Under the pieces are notes generated by a model. It saw only the letters and a program-made list of their open reading frames with translations, was not told where the DNA came from and searched no databases. From Ceratorhiza oryzae-sativae (lineage: Eukaryota > Basidiomycota > Agaricomycetes > Cantharellales > Ceratobasidiaceae), in the NCBI GenBank assembly GCA_030998015.1, contig JARWMV010000235.1, positions 1 through 64,000 on the forward strand: a stretch of DNA of 64,000 bases, written 5' to 3'. Each line of letters starts with the position of its first letter. Position 1 is the first letter of the stretch. Shown piece after piece: positions 11,999-23,690 of this stretch. The translations under genes and the position numbers were made by a program.

Positions 11999-12059
11999 TC
12001 ACAAATAAACAAATAAAGGCAAGTCGGACGGAACCATGGACACACATTGCACGATTTAA

Positions 12060-12360
12060 GGTTCTGGCGACACGCACCTGAGGCGGCGCGAACTTCTGGA
12101 TTCCCGCCCTGGCTTGGCAAACTTATTTTGGTGTTACGGGGCGTTCACCGTACCGATGGGTCGGATGTCTGCGTTATTGTGATTCATATTGCAACTCTCA
12201 TATTGCAACTCAACTAGGTGAGCGATCAACTTTGTTCTCACAGGCGAGAGAGTGAGCTTGGTCGCCTCGATGAGCTACAAAGTATAAATTTGAACAAAAT
12301 CCAATCCTGGTTCATCACTCTAGTCGCTCCGTTGCAAAAAAAAATCATGTGTATCAACCA
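12060..12360 (+). repeat. copied promoter of the SDR gene (relic)
   Basis: This stretch matches 21690-21915, the region just upstream of the SDR start. The shared blocks include ctggcttggcaaact-ttttggtg, the c-g-gagag/cg-gtagc..gat-a-ctac-aagtata block and the ttccactgcaaaaaa tract before the start codon. The SDR coding sequence itself does not follow; instead 12360-12690 holds nothing I recognise, and then a copied HRD3 upstream region begins. This indicates that the duplicated segment once carried the X-SDR-HRD3 order seen at 21437-23690. Confidence 0.6.
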
Positions 12361-12689
12361 ACTTATCAGAAGCATATAAAGCCCTAGCAGCAGGCGAGAG
12401 ATTTGGATCCAGTGGTATCTTCACGTGAGGCAAACCAATAGCTCATGTACCCCTACAAATAGCGATCGCAAGACTAAAGCAATGAGAGTTGAGGTATAAG
12501 CGGAGCGGATGAAATACCCTTCGTAGCATCCTCATGGAGTGAGGTGCTTTATGATCTATATGTAGTGTTGTGACGCAGTTTCTGTCCACTTCCTCAATTC
12601 CGCACAGCACTTGTCCAGCTGACGCAGATTGCATTGTTGGCGCACATACTTACCAAAACGAGTAAATCTTGCGCAACCGCTTCAATTGG

Positions 12690-13880
12690 AATAAATGGTG
12701 TCGTCAAGTCAAATTGTCTGGAGCAATATGGGCTGCTCGTTTAAGCATCGGGACTCGCTGAAGACCCAAGATCGGGACGGCGCTTAGCACAGGGTCCTGA
12801 TACAGATTGCTACAGACCACTATGCTTTTCCACCCACGCAGCAGGCGGGCGCTGCTGCTCCGTGCTCTCATAGAAACATCTGAAGTTGCCGGTGTTTTAC
12901 TGGATGTTGTGTTTGACGCTAATGGTGCGTGCGATATGATAAAGACGGAGACGTACCCGATGCAGCCGATGGAGGCTGGAACAATAAACCCATGTGTGAG
13001 TCGGGTATGTTGGTTGTGTCGACACGCGCTCAGGTAAACCTTTGGAACATCAGGAAACTCCAGAACCGGATTCGAATGCTTCGAAGGGTACGTGCCTCTA
13101 TTGGGTTGGATAAGCTCGGCGGATGCTTTATAGCTGAGAAATTGCCGGCAGATACACTCTGGTTCCTCCGTTCCCCGAACCCGCAAACGCCTCGTGATCG
13201 CCCATGCGCACGCCCCCGACGCCGAAATGCTGCAAGCACTAGTCGACCGTGACGCGCTGATACTCGAAGAACTTCGTCTGGTTTGGTGCACCCCGTTCAA
13301 CTGTGCTATTGAAGGATATTCATATCGGCGTGCATTTTCCCGTGACCACAATGCTCATTCCTGAGATGATGGGGCAGGCGAGTATGTTGTGAATTTGCTT
13401 CTTTCATTCCGATTCACGATAGCCGAACGCCGGTTAACGCGTGATGATCGTCTCGATGAACGTCACTCAAGATCTCTCCCCCTACGATCACTTAAGACGC
13501 CAGATCTAGGCGTCTATCTCGCACCACAAGTCGGGCTATTTACACAACAGCATGGCTATGAGCCTTTGCTCATGCACCATGCACCTCCGGCAAACCCAGA
13601 TCCACCGGTTGCGCCTTTACTCGCACCTCCCCCTCCCACCACCTCACCGTTTACATCTCCCCACGCATCGACACCAGTGCGCGCCGTTGCATTTTCCTTC
13701 ACTTTGGGTGTCGCCTTGTACGGCATGTTACGATCAGTTTGGGCCTGCGACCAAGATTGCTGAGCATGCTGCGTGCCGTGTACTTGGAAACATACTGTCA
13801 TGACTTGAGGAACTGAGTTGAGCTGGGTACTTCGAGCGGTACGGACGTGGGTGGGTAGGTAGATGAAGGGACAAGAAAAG
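12690..13880 (+). pseudogene. chimeric pseudogene: HRD3 5' end joined to an F-box-like gene body (copy B)
   Basis: 12690-13140 matches 23560-23990 (HRD3 upstream region and first exons). The shared phrase gatcgggacggcgcttagcacaggg is followed by an ATG at 12822 and MLFHPRSRRALLLRAL, against MLFHKRRRRALLLCAL in HRD3, including PMQPMEAGT against PVQPMEAGT. At about 13140 the sequence switches to the F-box-like gene: AHAHAPDAEMLQALVDRD and LEELRLVWCTPFNCAIEG, against copy A's AHSHAPDAERLQALAGRD and LEELRLGRCTLFDCATEG. It continues to about 13880, past the shared 3' end. Stops and shifts break the frames, so no complete protein is possible. Confidence 0.75.
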
Positions 13881-14239
13881 TGAAGATCTAAGCTGTAAGT
13901 TTTTATGGACTTTATGGACACTTGCTATAGCTAGATGGACGTTTTCCGGATTGTGATTGAAGTTATACACGGTATGCTATAATTGCATTATCACTTGACG
14001 AGCCGCATGTAATCGCTGAGATCGAATGAAAGACGATGAATCGAATCGGGAATTACCGCTAGACTATATGGCTCTGGGCGCGACCCTGTTAACGCCTTCC
14101 CGTTTATGGGAATCGAATGCGAACCGTACACGCGAACAACAGTGACTATAATTACGATTAACAAAATTAATACAACCCCAAATGTAAGAAGATTGTATGA
14201 TCAAATCATGTCTAAGATGACAATGTCAAGGATATCGCC

Positions 14240-16946
14240 TTACTCAGCCTCATGCAATATGTCGAGTTCGTACAGATCCTCAGTTGCCGGGAAGCTCCCC
14301 GGCATCCCTTGCATACTCTGTTTTAGCAGCTTCCTATATCTGTAGCTGTAATCCTCGCTGAATTCGTTGTAATTAAGCCCCCTTGAAACGAAAAAAAAAT
14401 TATTAGAATGGCGACTCATATGGTATTCGTGACGCGTTTGCCTTACATGTAGTGGTGCAAATTCCAGCCATTGCGTTCAACATCACTATCCCGGTCTTCT
14501 GGATCACTGCTGAGGCTCAGGTAACCCCAAAAGTCTCGAGTGGCGGATTGATTCCATAGGCGTCGATGGTAGTACAGTTGGACATTGTTGGATGAATGGG
14601 AGGTATGAGTGACTTCGATGTGGTGGATTGTTAAGGTACCTTGGTAAATATGAATCAGCATACCAAGTACAGGAACCACTAGCATTGCGTTCCGACATAC
14701 ATACACACAGAGTATCCAGATCAACTTCCGATAAGCCATGAGTTCTTTGTGTCCAGAATGCGGCGCGGGCCCTCCAGTCCCAATCAGAATAGCCCATAGA
14801 TGTATAAATATCGAGCCTGCGATTGTTTTGGAGAGTGACCGGTGTCGAATCCCACAGTTCCTGAGTATTGGCATCCGCAACACTCGTACTGCTTGGTTGG
14901 CGGACCCAACGGTAATCGATACCTGAAACAGTTGATGTTTTCTCGTAGAATGAAGGCATGTAAATGGTCTGCGGTCGCCAACAGCTGAGATCCGTAAACC
15001 ATTCAGTACTTTCAGCATCTTGGACTGTCCCAATATCCCCTGCGTTAGCCGTAATCAGAGGGTATTCAGAGTGAATCCAGGCCATATGCCTAGGAGCTGG
15101 TGATGCGTTAACATCATCGGCGAGTCGCAGTACTTTGAGCTCGGTGAGTTCGCCAGTGACTAATGCGAGCTGTTCAATAAACCTTAACCTTATTGGATAA
15201 AGATTGTCATATGCAATGTTGAGACACATTCTATGCTCATGGCTTAGGCGTAGGTCGTTTGTGTCCTGGCCCCATAGTGTATGGCTCTATATCATGTAAA
15301 AAAAAAAAAAGCCGAGAGGGTTAGTATTGAATGATGTCAAGGACGTCAAATTTCAATTCACCAAAGCTTGGTTATTAACATTATCGGTGATTGTAAATGT
15401 TGCCCGTCCATTAGCATCAACCCGCACGACCTCTGGGTGTAGCCACTTGGGCTAGGAGAGTGTCACGTTAGCGCTAACTCAATCACGAAACAAGCGTACC
15501 TTGCTGCAGGTTTCATCTGACTCTAGTGTTATCGAATATGGCATATTCTACACGCAAGACATTTGAATAATGTACCCGCTCGCTGGTACATCACGTGGGC
15601 TCACGATGATATCCCGCATCTACGAGCCCGTTCGTTTAGCATACAAACGGGTTGTTCCGAAACACCTACATATTGAGCAAGCGCGCGGGGGCTGCGCACT
15701 TTCATCAGGAACTCGGGAATTGACATACTTCCTTCGCGGAAAATCGAATCTAAGCGTAAGCTGGACAATATTGTTGGTGTCGATACCACACCTGTAGTTA
15801 ACACAACCCCGTCCAGCCGTCTGCCCGTCGTTACTCCGAACACAGTTGCAACATTCAAGTGGCTGTATGCGACATCAGACAGAGTCTCTGTGGGCGGTAG
15901 AAACGGAACTGACACGCATCGTTGATGCCAGTCGATCAGCGCTTTCACACGCTAAGCCATGGTTTATTCAAGTTAGACGACATCATAGACTCAGACCCGA
16001 TCCGTTTGCATACCTTCTCGGCGTCGGAGCTTCTGGCTGAGCTGTACCGAAGGTATACCACTGGTACTGCACCAACACGCCCAGTACGTTGTGATACAGT
16101 TACCCTATCGCCTGGCCGCATCTCCGGGTACCTAGAGGAGGACCTTGATTGGGAAGCGTATCCCGAGAATGGGAGGTCGACCTGATCGAGAATCTCGTGA
16201 CGTCTCACTATATCATACTAGCCCAAAAGGAATTCAGGAATATCGTTCGACGGCCCTTTGTTGCATTCGCACCGGCTTGATTTCATGCACGAGTGCAGTC
16301 CTTAATCGCAGCTCAACCTTATCCCATGATTGCGGTCAGGGTTGGATCACGGAACACAATTGGTCGAGGCTGAGCATACCTGAATGATATTAATTATATC
16401 ATCTATCCTCTTGTCGAGCAATGTCATTGCTTCGAGTACATCATCTACCCTACGAAATGCCGACAGGCTGGGTTCAAGTGCGAGGTCTATATCGTGCTTG
16501 ATATTGTCTATCTCCCTGCCACCATCGCATCAGTGCTTTTGCCGGTATGCACCGTTACATATGAACTCGATGTACCTAGAAACGCTCCCCACACAGTCCA
16601 AATCTAGCTCTTCGGCCCTCTCAGCAATGCTGCCAAGCGAGAGAAGTTTAAATTTTAGAGCTGAAGTACGTGACCTTTCGTATGGTATGTCCTAATACAC
16701 CTGGGGTCAGGACGTGACGAAACGTAGAAAACGGCTACAAACCTGAAGGCAAGTGGCGATAGACTCGATCGCGCGTTTGAGATCGCCTAGGCCAGGCAGT
16801 GGCAACGCTGAGGTGGCGGCGATTGGTGTAGTTTGTTGTACAACTACGAGGCTTCTGGTGATTCGGCCGAGGAGTCGGTTCACACCGGGTGGTCGTTGGA
16901 CCTGTGGACTGGGGTGGGATGACATAGACTCCTGGAATGTGGTCAC
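14240..16946 (-). CDS. family X protein, copy B
   Basis: Paralogue of copy A with the same exon order. The start is at 16946 or 16925 (MSSHPSPQVQRPPGVN), then SALPLPGLGDLKRAIESIA, EIDNIKHDIDLALEPSLSAF with RRVDDVLEAMTLLDKRIDD, RRHEILDQVDLPFSGYASQ, VKALIDWHQRCV, HLNVATVFGVTTGRRLDGVVL, SMSIPEFLMKVRSPRALAQY, and VVRVDANGRATFTITD. The long exon (about 14460-15229) contains EQLALVTGELTELKVLRLAD and ATRDFWGYLSLSSDPEDRDSD. The last exon is FSEDYSYRYRKLLKQ, ending at 14240. Within the long exon the two halves fall in different frames (open frames at 14504-15229 and 14443-15033), which points to a frameshift near 14650-14700. It may be a recent pseudogene; calling it a gene rather than a pseudogene is tentative. 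Confidence 0.5.
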
Positions 16947-17134
16947 TCAAAACAAGAAAGCATGGTCGGGCAATGGGCGACTTCTCGTTGCGCTTATGTG
17001 AGGGCAATCGCGGGCTCATCGTGGCACAGCCTCCGGCTGTGTCAATATTATTCCCTGTTCCCAATCACAAGGAACACTCTCGTTTACTCTTGTTTAATCG
17101 CGAACCGCTGCATTCACTCATGTTGTATATATCC

Positions 17135-17345
17135 GGATCAATGGAGCGAGTTGGATTAGGTACTTTGAGCGACATGGGCGTTGAGTTGTTGAGTCGATGA
17201 AGGGATGGGAAAAAGAGGACTAGGTGAAGATGAGAATTGCCATTTTTTGTAGAATTTATGAATCGTTAGTAGACAATGAATGCTTTCTGAATTATCATTG
17301 AAGTTGTGAATTGTATGCTTCATTTGAATCCCCACTCAATGCGCC
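17135..17345 (+). pseudogene. 3' scrap of a third F-box-like gene copy
   Basis: The sequence aligns with the last codons and 3' UTR of the F-box-like gene (8070-8275) and with its second copy (13820-14000). Shared landmarks are the ggtactttgagcg block, the gaagggatggg-aaaagagga-ta-gtgaagatg block, and the later ttgaagtt...tatgct...atc-ccactcaat block. No coding sequence upstream of it is recognisable. Its position before family X copy C mirrors the F-box/X pairs of copies A and B. Confidence 0.6.
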
Positions 17346-18690
17346 ACGAAAAGAGGTCTACATCGGCGAAGAGCTCACAAGAGTGGGGCGTCCGCGACCA
17401 GCGTTGAACACCGCAAATAGATATCAACATAGGTGCCAACTTTGGAAATGGATGATTCCCCGTAAGAGCCAAAACTAAAGCCAATCTATTCTTAAGGTGG
17501 AGCGATTGCAACCTGGAGTAATCAGACTTGCATAAATTATGATGTCATCCAGGCGTTAGCTTGGCTTAGCCTAGCTTTGGCCCTTGCGAGTTAAACTCAC
17601 CGTTACTTTTAAATATAAATATTGCTAATCGATCGTAAGACGAAAAATACCTGGGGATCAGCTTCGATGATGAAAAAAAAAAGATCGTTCTGATGTGGAG
17701 CATAGATTCAGGGAGGCAACGCACAGTCACGCCTTGCTGGGCGTTGCCGACTGCACCTTTCGAACCCTCCCACTCGGTAAGTGGAATTCCGCCCGTTCAA
17801 CGCATGTGCAAGTAATATTCGATGTAGAATCGATCGGTGATATTTATAACGAAAGTTAACAGTGAGTTCGCATGTTATTATCTACTTCTAGACCCAGCGC
17901 CTCTGCTGACACCGGCTTGCGCTGCCAAGCGCTGCTTGTGAGAGCTCCAGGTGGGACCATTGATCCCGGTGACCTCAACTCCCTCAACGTCTTCCTAAGC
18001 TCTTCGCTGGTGTAGCCCTGTTTTCATGATGTATAAAGTTTGGTTTTAGGTGGCTTTTTTTCAGGACAAATTATTTATGCAGCTAATTGATGATTGCACT
18101 ATGTAAGCTTTTGGCATTTATTGTAACTCTTGTGGTGCCGATCTGTGCCGCGGCCCGCGCATGACGCAGAACAAATAATTAGCTGCGCTTACATGATTAC
18201 TCAAGTGGTCTAGCATCTATCAGGCGAGCACCTCATGTCGTCCCAACACATCTCTCGCTCTCTCTCTAGCCCTCTCTCTCTTTTTCTCCCAATATCTCCG
18301 CCCCTGAACCCACTATCCTCGATCCTAAACCCATCAGCCCTACTATATGCTTTCCCCCGTGCCGCCCGCCCAAACTTGCTCAGCTGGCTCGGGCCCAGCT
18401 GTGTGACATCCGGGCTCGCACGGCTACTTCCAGGGCTACCGCGGTTCCCCCGCTCCCAAACAACTAGTCCTTCTGCTATCGCTGCATCCAAATAATCGAT
18501 ACCAATACTCCGAATTACACCCAACGCATCTGCACAGGCCAGGTATTGTGTTTCAGGCTAATTAATAGCATACAATTCATGGTAGTTTCCGGTACATCTG
18601 TCAGACGGATGTAAACCATAAATGGCAAGGTCTGAATGAAATATCAACGAAAGTTCACCAGCTCGTAGTAGGATCCCATTCAGAATATCA
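17346..18690. other. intergenic stretch with faint coding-like remnants
   Basis: No gene is called. On the minus strand, 17880-18010 reads as an open, exon-like piece (GYTSEELRKTLRELRSPG...) flanked by splice-like signals, and 17690-17800 reads IPLTEWEGSKGAVGNAQQG; neither is assigned to a family. 18245-18300 is a pyrimidine-rich simple-sequence tract (ctctct repeats). The rest shows nothing recognisable. Confidence 0.3.
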
Positions 18691-18692
18691 TA

Positions 18693-21437
18693 TTATTCCT
18701 CATCATATAGTACACCAAACTCGTCCTCCTCAGTCTCGGGACTTGGAAAGCTGCCTGGCGTCGTTTTCATAATCTCCCTCAACAGCCTGTTATACTTGTA
18801 GCTGTAATCATCGCTTAGTCTAGTGCAATAAACCATGCTAGAGAGAGGAAAGGGTAAATAAGGCAGTCATTTGTATATGCAGTATCTGCAACATGCTTGA
18901 CTTACACCTTGTGCTCCACCTGGTAGCCATTCCGTTCAAGATCGGCATTCCGATCTTCTGGATTGCTGCTGAAACTCAAGTATCCCCAGAAGTCTCGAAC
19001 GTTAGATCGATTGTATGGTCGTCGGTGGTAGTACAGTGGTCCCTGAATCGGTGCATGAGGATCATAGGATACATGAATAATGTAATCGATACAAGCAGCT
19101 TTACGAGGATAAATCAGCATGACGTCTGAAAGGGCAGCGAGGTTCCATTTTGACATACATATCCATAGAGTATCCGGATCGACCTTCGGTATGCCTTTTA
19201 TTTTTCGCGCCCAAAGTGCTGCGCGTGCATTCCAGCCCCGAAAGCAAGAGTCCGAAGCTATGGAAACTAGAATTTGGTCATTACGGAGAGTTAGCTGTGT
19301 TGAATCCCACTCTTCTTCGATATTGGTATCCACAACACTAGTGTTGTCCTGTTCGCCGACCGCATGGTATGTGACCAAAGAATCACTTGGTTCTTTCTCA
19401 TAGACAGGAGCGACATGTGCACTCTGTAGCCGCCAGTATTTGATAGTGGTAAGCAAGTCCTCGGGCGTGGTCGCAGTGCCTTCAATTACACCGACATCTC
19501 CCTCAAATATAGCAATGGGAGGGTATACAGTTGCCAGCCAGTAGAAAAATTTCCCAGGTGGTTGCTCGTTCACATGATGAGCTATCTGCAGCACTTTAAG
19601 TTCTGTGAGTTCGCCAGTGACCAGTGCGAGCTGTTCAAGAAATCCTCCCTCTGCTAGTCTTAAGCTTTTACGTGCTAGTTCGAGGCATGCTCTGTACGCT
19701 GGGCTCAAGTGCTGTTGGTTCGCGGCCATGCCCCACAGTTCATTCTCCTAGATCATGTAATATCGGGTCAACCCCAAAAGATGAGTGTTGTTACATATAT
19801 AGAAGGCAAAAATTCACTCAACCCAAGTCCCGTTACCCGAAGAGTCGGTAAGTGTAAACGTTACACGCCCGTTAACGCCCACCCGCACGAACTCGCGTTG
19901 CAATTTCTTTCCCTGTGAGAGTATAAGTGCTACGCTTGTTTAATAGTGAATTAAATGTACCTCGTGGTATATTCCTTCAGGTTCTAGAACTATCTCCCGT
20001 GGCATTGCCTACACCCGAAACGTTCGGATCACATCATAGTTGGTAAAGGAGTGACACGAGCTGACCTTGATGTCCTCTATCTACAAATACGTTCACTCGG
20101 GATGCAGATGGACGGTTCTGAATGACTCACATATTGGGCAAGCGCGCGGGGACTCCGCACCAGCGTCAGAAACTCGGTGACTGACATGCTTCCTTTCGAA
20201 CAAGCGTTGATGTAAGCAAGGGTCAGACGTCACGGGTGATGTATGTACTGTACCTGTGCCCAGTACTACACCATTCAGGCCTCTTCTCGTGGTCACTCCA
20301 ACCACTTTCGCAACGTTCGGATGTCTGGACGTGATGTTGAGCGGGCCTCGGCTGTATGAACCTGAGGCTACTTACATGCACCGACGGTGCCAGTCGATCA
20401 GCGCTTTCGCATGCTGAACCATGGTTCACTGCTGTTAGATAAAACTGTGAACCGAGACTCGGCTGACCCGCATACCTTTTCAGCGTTTGATCTTCTATCA
20501 CAGTTGTACTGCACATGTATCACTGGTAATCCATCGATGTACCCAACATGACGTGACACGATTGGTCTATTCTCCTTCTCCGCTCCAGATAACTTGATGG
20601 TGCTCCGTGGTTCGTAGCCATAATTCCAGTACGGCGCTTCGACTGGCATCTCGACTTCATGGACGATCTCGTGAGGCCTCACTACCCCAAACTAGCCCGA
20701 AAGCGAATCAGCGGTCTCTACAGGATCGATGAAATGACGTTCATACCTGCCTGAGCTCATCTAAAATCATATTCCTTAGCTGTAGCTCTGCCTTATACCC
20801 GCAAGCTGTCAGAGTTGGGACACGGGATACGGTCAACGAAGGCTGAACATACCTGGATGATGTTCACCATATCATCGATCCTCTTGTCCAACAACGCTAG
20901 AGTTTCGAGCACGTCGTCTGCCCTACGGAAGCTGGACTGACTGGGTGTGAAAGTGAGGTCCACGTCGTGCTTGATGTTGTCGACCTCCCTACCAGCAGTG
21001 CATGAGTGCTTTTGCAAGGATCAAGCGCACCAGATGGAGCCGACATACGTTGCAACCCTTTCTACGCAATCCAACTCCAGCTCCTGTGCTTTCTCAATTA
21101 CGGCGCACAGAGAGCCGAGCTTGAACGTGAGTGCCGACGTGCGTGACTTTTCGTATGGTACATCCTGCCGCATCGAGGTCAGTGCCAACAAAAAAAAAAT
21201 AGCATAGAAGGACTTTCCAACCTGAACACGTGTGGCAATGGATCCTATTGCACGTTTGAGGTCGCCCAATCCAGGCAACGGCAGAGCTGCGGTGGCGACC
21301 GCTGGTCCGATTTCTTGCACAGTTACAAGGCGTGTGGTGATACGACTGATAAGGCGGCTCGCACTGGGTCGTCGGTGAACACGGGCACCGGAGGAGGACA
21401 ACGCGGATTGCTGGGACATGGGAAGATGGTCGTTCAT
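18693..21437 (-). CDS. family X protein, copy C
   Basis: Starts at 21437 (MNDHLPMSQQSALSS) or 21419. Exons give AALPLPGLGDLKRAIGSIA, VPYEKSRTSALTFKLGSLC and VIEKAQELELDCVERVATY, then (42-nt intron) VDNIKHDVDLTFTPSQSSF and RRADDVLETLALLDKRIDD: the helical domain. Next are RPHEIVHEVEMPVE, AKALIDWHRRCM, HPNVAKVVGVTTRRGLNGVVL (kinase N-lobe-like), SMSVTEFLTLVRSPRALAQY, REIVLEPEGIYHE, FVRVGVNGRVTFTLTD, and the long exon 18902-19729 (EQLALVTGELTELKVLQIAH; VRDFWGYLSFSSNPEDRNAD). The final exon is LSDDYSYKYNRLLRE...FGVLYDEE, with a stop at 18693. The donor after WHRRCM carries an extra G relative to copy A, which shifts frame. This copy is the most diverged in its C-terminal half. It lies upstream of, and divergent from, the SDR gene. 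Confidence 0.55.
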
Positions 21438-21915
21438 AACAAAGAGACCGAGTGGTGGTCGACACGAAAGAGCCCGAAATGACGGGCGCCCCCAGCACAG
21501 GACTTGTCATGTGACAAATCCAACCGAGTTTGTTGCTATTGCCGAATCAGGTTCAGGCCAGGTCCCGCACATTGCCCCAAGGGTTCATTTCGCCGGGTAT
21601 GGGTAACTCGGGCAGAAGCACGCATATACATGGCGCGGCACAAACTTGCGAGAGCAGAGACCGAAGGAGAAACATCGTCCCGAATGTTCCATCCTGACTT
21701 GGCAAACTGGTTTTGGTGGTCGCCGGGACACTCGCCGTGGAGACCGGCCTAATGCCCGTAATGTTGATCACTTTGGAGCTCTTTCGGGCAAGTTATCTTT
21801 TTTCATTTCTCACAGACAAGTGGCCGAGCTCGGTAGCCGCGATAAACTACGAAGTATATATTCGAGCAAAATGAGCCCGCAATTTATCATACTACTTGTT
21901 CCACTGCAAAAAAGC

Positions 21916-23060
21916 ATGAGCGATTCATCCACACTTTTAAACCAGAAAAAGGTCATGGTGATCGGAGGATCCTCCGGTAAGCATTAGGGCGCTCGATTTG
22001 CTATGACAATGTTCCTTAGTCGCTACCAGGGATGGGCCGAGCAGTAGCCGCTGCTGCGCTCTCTCATGGAGCCTCGGTCGTTATTGCTTCCTCAAGCCCG
22101 GCCAAGATCGAAGCGGCGATCAAGCTGCTTAAAAATGAGAATACCCATTCGGATGGTGTTACAGTCACTGGCCAAGTGTTGGATATTGCCAATTTTGCTG
22201 CACTTACGGGGTTTTTGACCAAAGAAGCACCGTTTGATCACTTTGTAAGGTCTGCTAGCTAGTAGATCTCTGAAGTTTTACACCAGATCTGTACGGCGGG
22301 CTCGGCCCTCCAATGATGACAAGCGATCTCGCTGCCGGAGTCGATATTGGTGAAAAGCTCAAGGGTAGCATGGAGTGGGTATATTTCATGCATGAGTATG
22401 ACACAAATCCTAACCTTGACCTGTTTAGCGCACGGTACTGGGCAATATTAAATGCGGGCGAGTAACCGATTAATCTAACAAAAACTCCAGTTGATCCAAC
22501 CAATTCCCAGCGAACCATATCCACAAGAATAATCTAATCCGCCCTGGTGGGTCGTTTACGATCACTACCGGCGTCGCGCAGAGTCGTCCGTTCCCCGGGT
22601 GGGAATTCTTTGTCGGTGCGCTTGGGGCAGTTGAAACTACGACTCGTGGCCTGGCTCTAGACTTGAAGCCCCTTCGGTAAATGAGCTAATACGCCATACG
22701 TTGACCGAGCTCACCACTCTCTACACAGGGTCAACACTATGTATGGGTTTCCGACTCTTATCAATTTGTTTGATAAACGGAATAACCTTCTTCTACATAG
22801 ATCTCCTGGTTTGGTCAACACGGAACTGATGCAAGAATTCAATGAAGGGGCAGGTGTTGCGATGCTCGAAGCTCACGGTCAAAAGCTACCAGTCGGCCAT
22901 ATTGGTACACCCGAACAGATTGCTGAAGCCTTTATATTTGCTATGAAGGTCTGATAATTGTATTTTAGGTTGGATAGAAAACTGATGCACCATCGTAAAC
23001 CAGTGCCAGTATTTGACGGGGCAGGTTATTCTGGTTGATGGCGGAGGAGTTCTCGTCTAA
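21916..23060 (+). CDS. short-chain dehydrogenase/reductase (SDR), divergent type, probably frameshifted
   Basis: Starts at 21916: MSDSSTLLNQKKVMVIGGSS, spliced at 21977-22029 to GMGRAVAAAALSHGASVVIAS, giving the GxxxGxG cofactor loop. Later exons give VLDIANFAALTGFLTKEAPFDHF, TAG, MMTSDLAAGVDIGEKLKGSM, ARYWAILNAG, NNLIRPGGSFTITTGVAQSRP, GLALDLKPLRVNTISPGLVNTEL, IGTPEQIAEAFIFAMK and QYLTGQVILVDGGGVLV, stopping at 23060. The VN.SPGxVxT and TGQ.LxVDGG segments are standard SDR. A YxxxK active-site motif is not visible where expected. The frame breaks once between TAG and the PPMM segment (about 22295), and the intron near 22465 has no clean donor, so function is doubtful. The substrate is unknown. 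Its promoter was copied to 12060-12360. Confidence 0.65.
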
Positions 23061-23690
23061 CCAGATCGAATCAATTGTGAGGTGCTCAGAGGGAATCTAA
23101 AGAACCGGCCGTAAACGAACGTTTTGTATCTAGAAATGTCACGAATCAACACCCCCATGCTCTCGTGTGTGATGCTAGCTAAGGTTACAATTGCGGGAAT
23201 GGGTTATAAAAGCAGCAGAAGAATTCAAGAAAGCCACTCATTATTGACTCAATTGCCGAGTAGCATTCTGACCAGGAAGTGGTGCAGTAACAGGTTGTCA
23301 ATTGTTTTCTGCGACTCTATAGCGTTGGTCACTTGAGTACACATAGAATACATCAAAATATAACCGACACACAGAGCATTTGAATGCAAGAAACTACCGC
23401 ATATTTGACTTGGCCAAGTAGACGTTGAAGGGTTTCATGCGCTATATTGATAAAGCACTATTGGCGGTCACAAGACCCACCATGCGAACAAAACAACAGC
23501 ATTTATAATACATCTCCGAAGAGGGAAAAATTGATTTTCCCGATTACAAGGAATGGCATCGTGTAGTTGGTATGTCTGGGGCAATGTGGGCGGTCTGAGA
23601 ATTAGAGTCGATCGAACAGGCTCGAGATCGGGACGGCGCTTAGCACAGGGTTCTGATCGGGGGTCTCCACGTCACTTGCTACGTACTACC
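23061..23690. promoter_or_regulatory. upstream region of HRD3
   Basis: There is no gene between the SDR stop (23060) and the HRD3 start (23691). The last 130 bp are duplicated almost intact at 12690-12820 (gatcgggacggcgcttagcacaggg), so this part likely contains the HRD3 core promoter and 5' UTR. No clear TATA box was identified. Confidence 0.4.

Noticed and set aside
18210..18524. minus-strand frame with Arg/Glu repeats, considered as a retroelement gag or RNase H piece
   Set aside because: The repeats come from a ctctct tract and no conserved motif is present.
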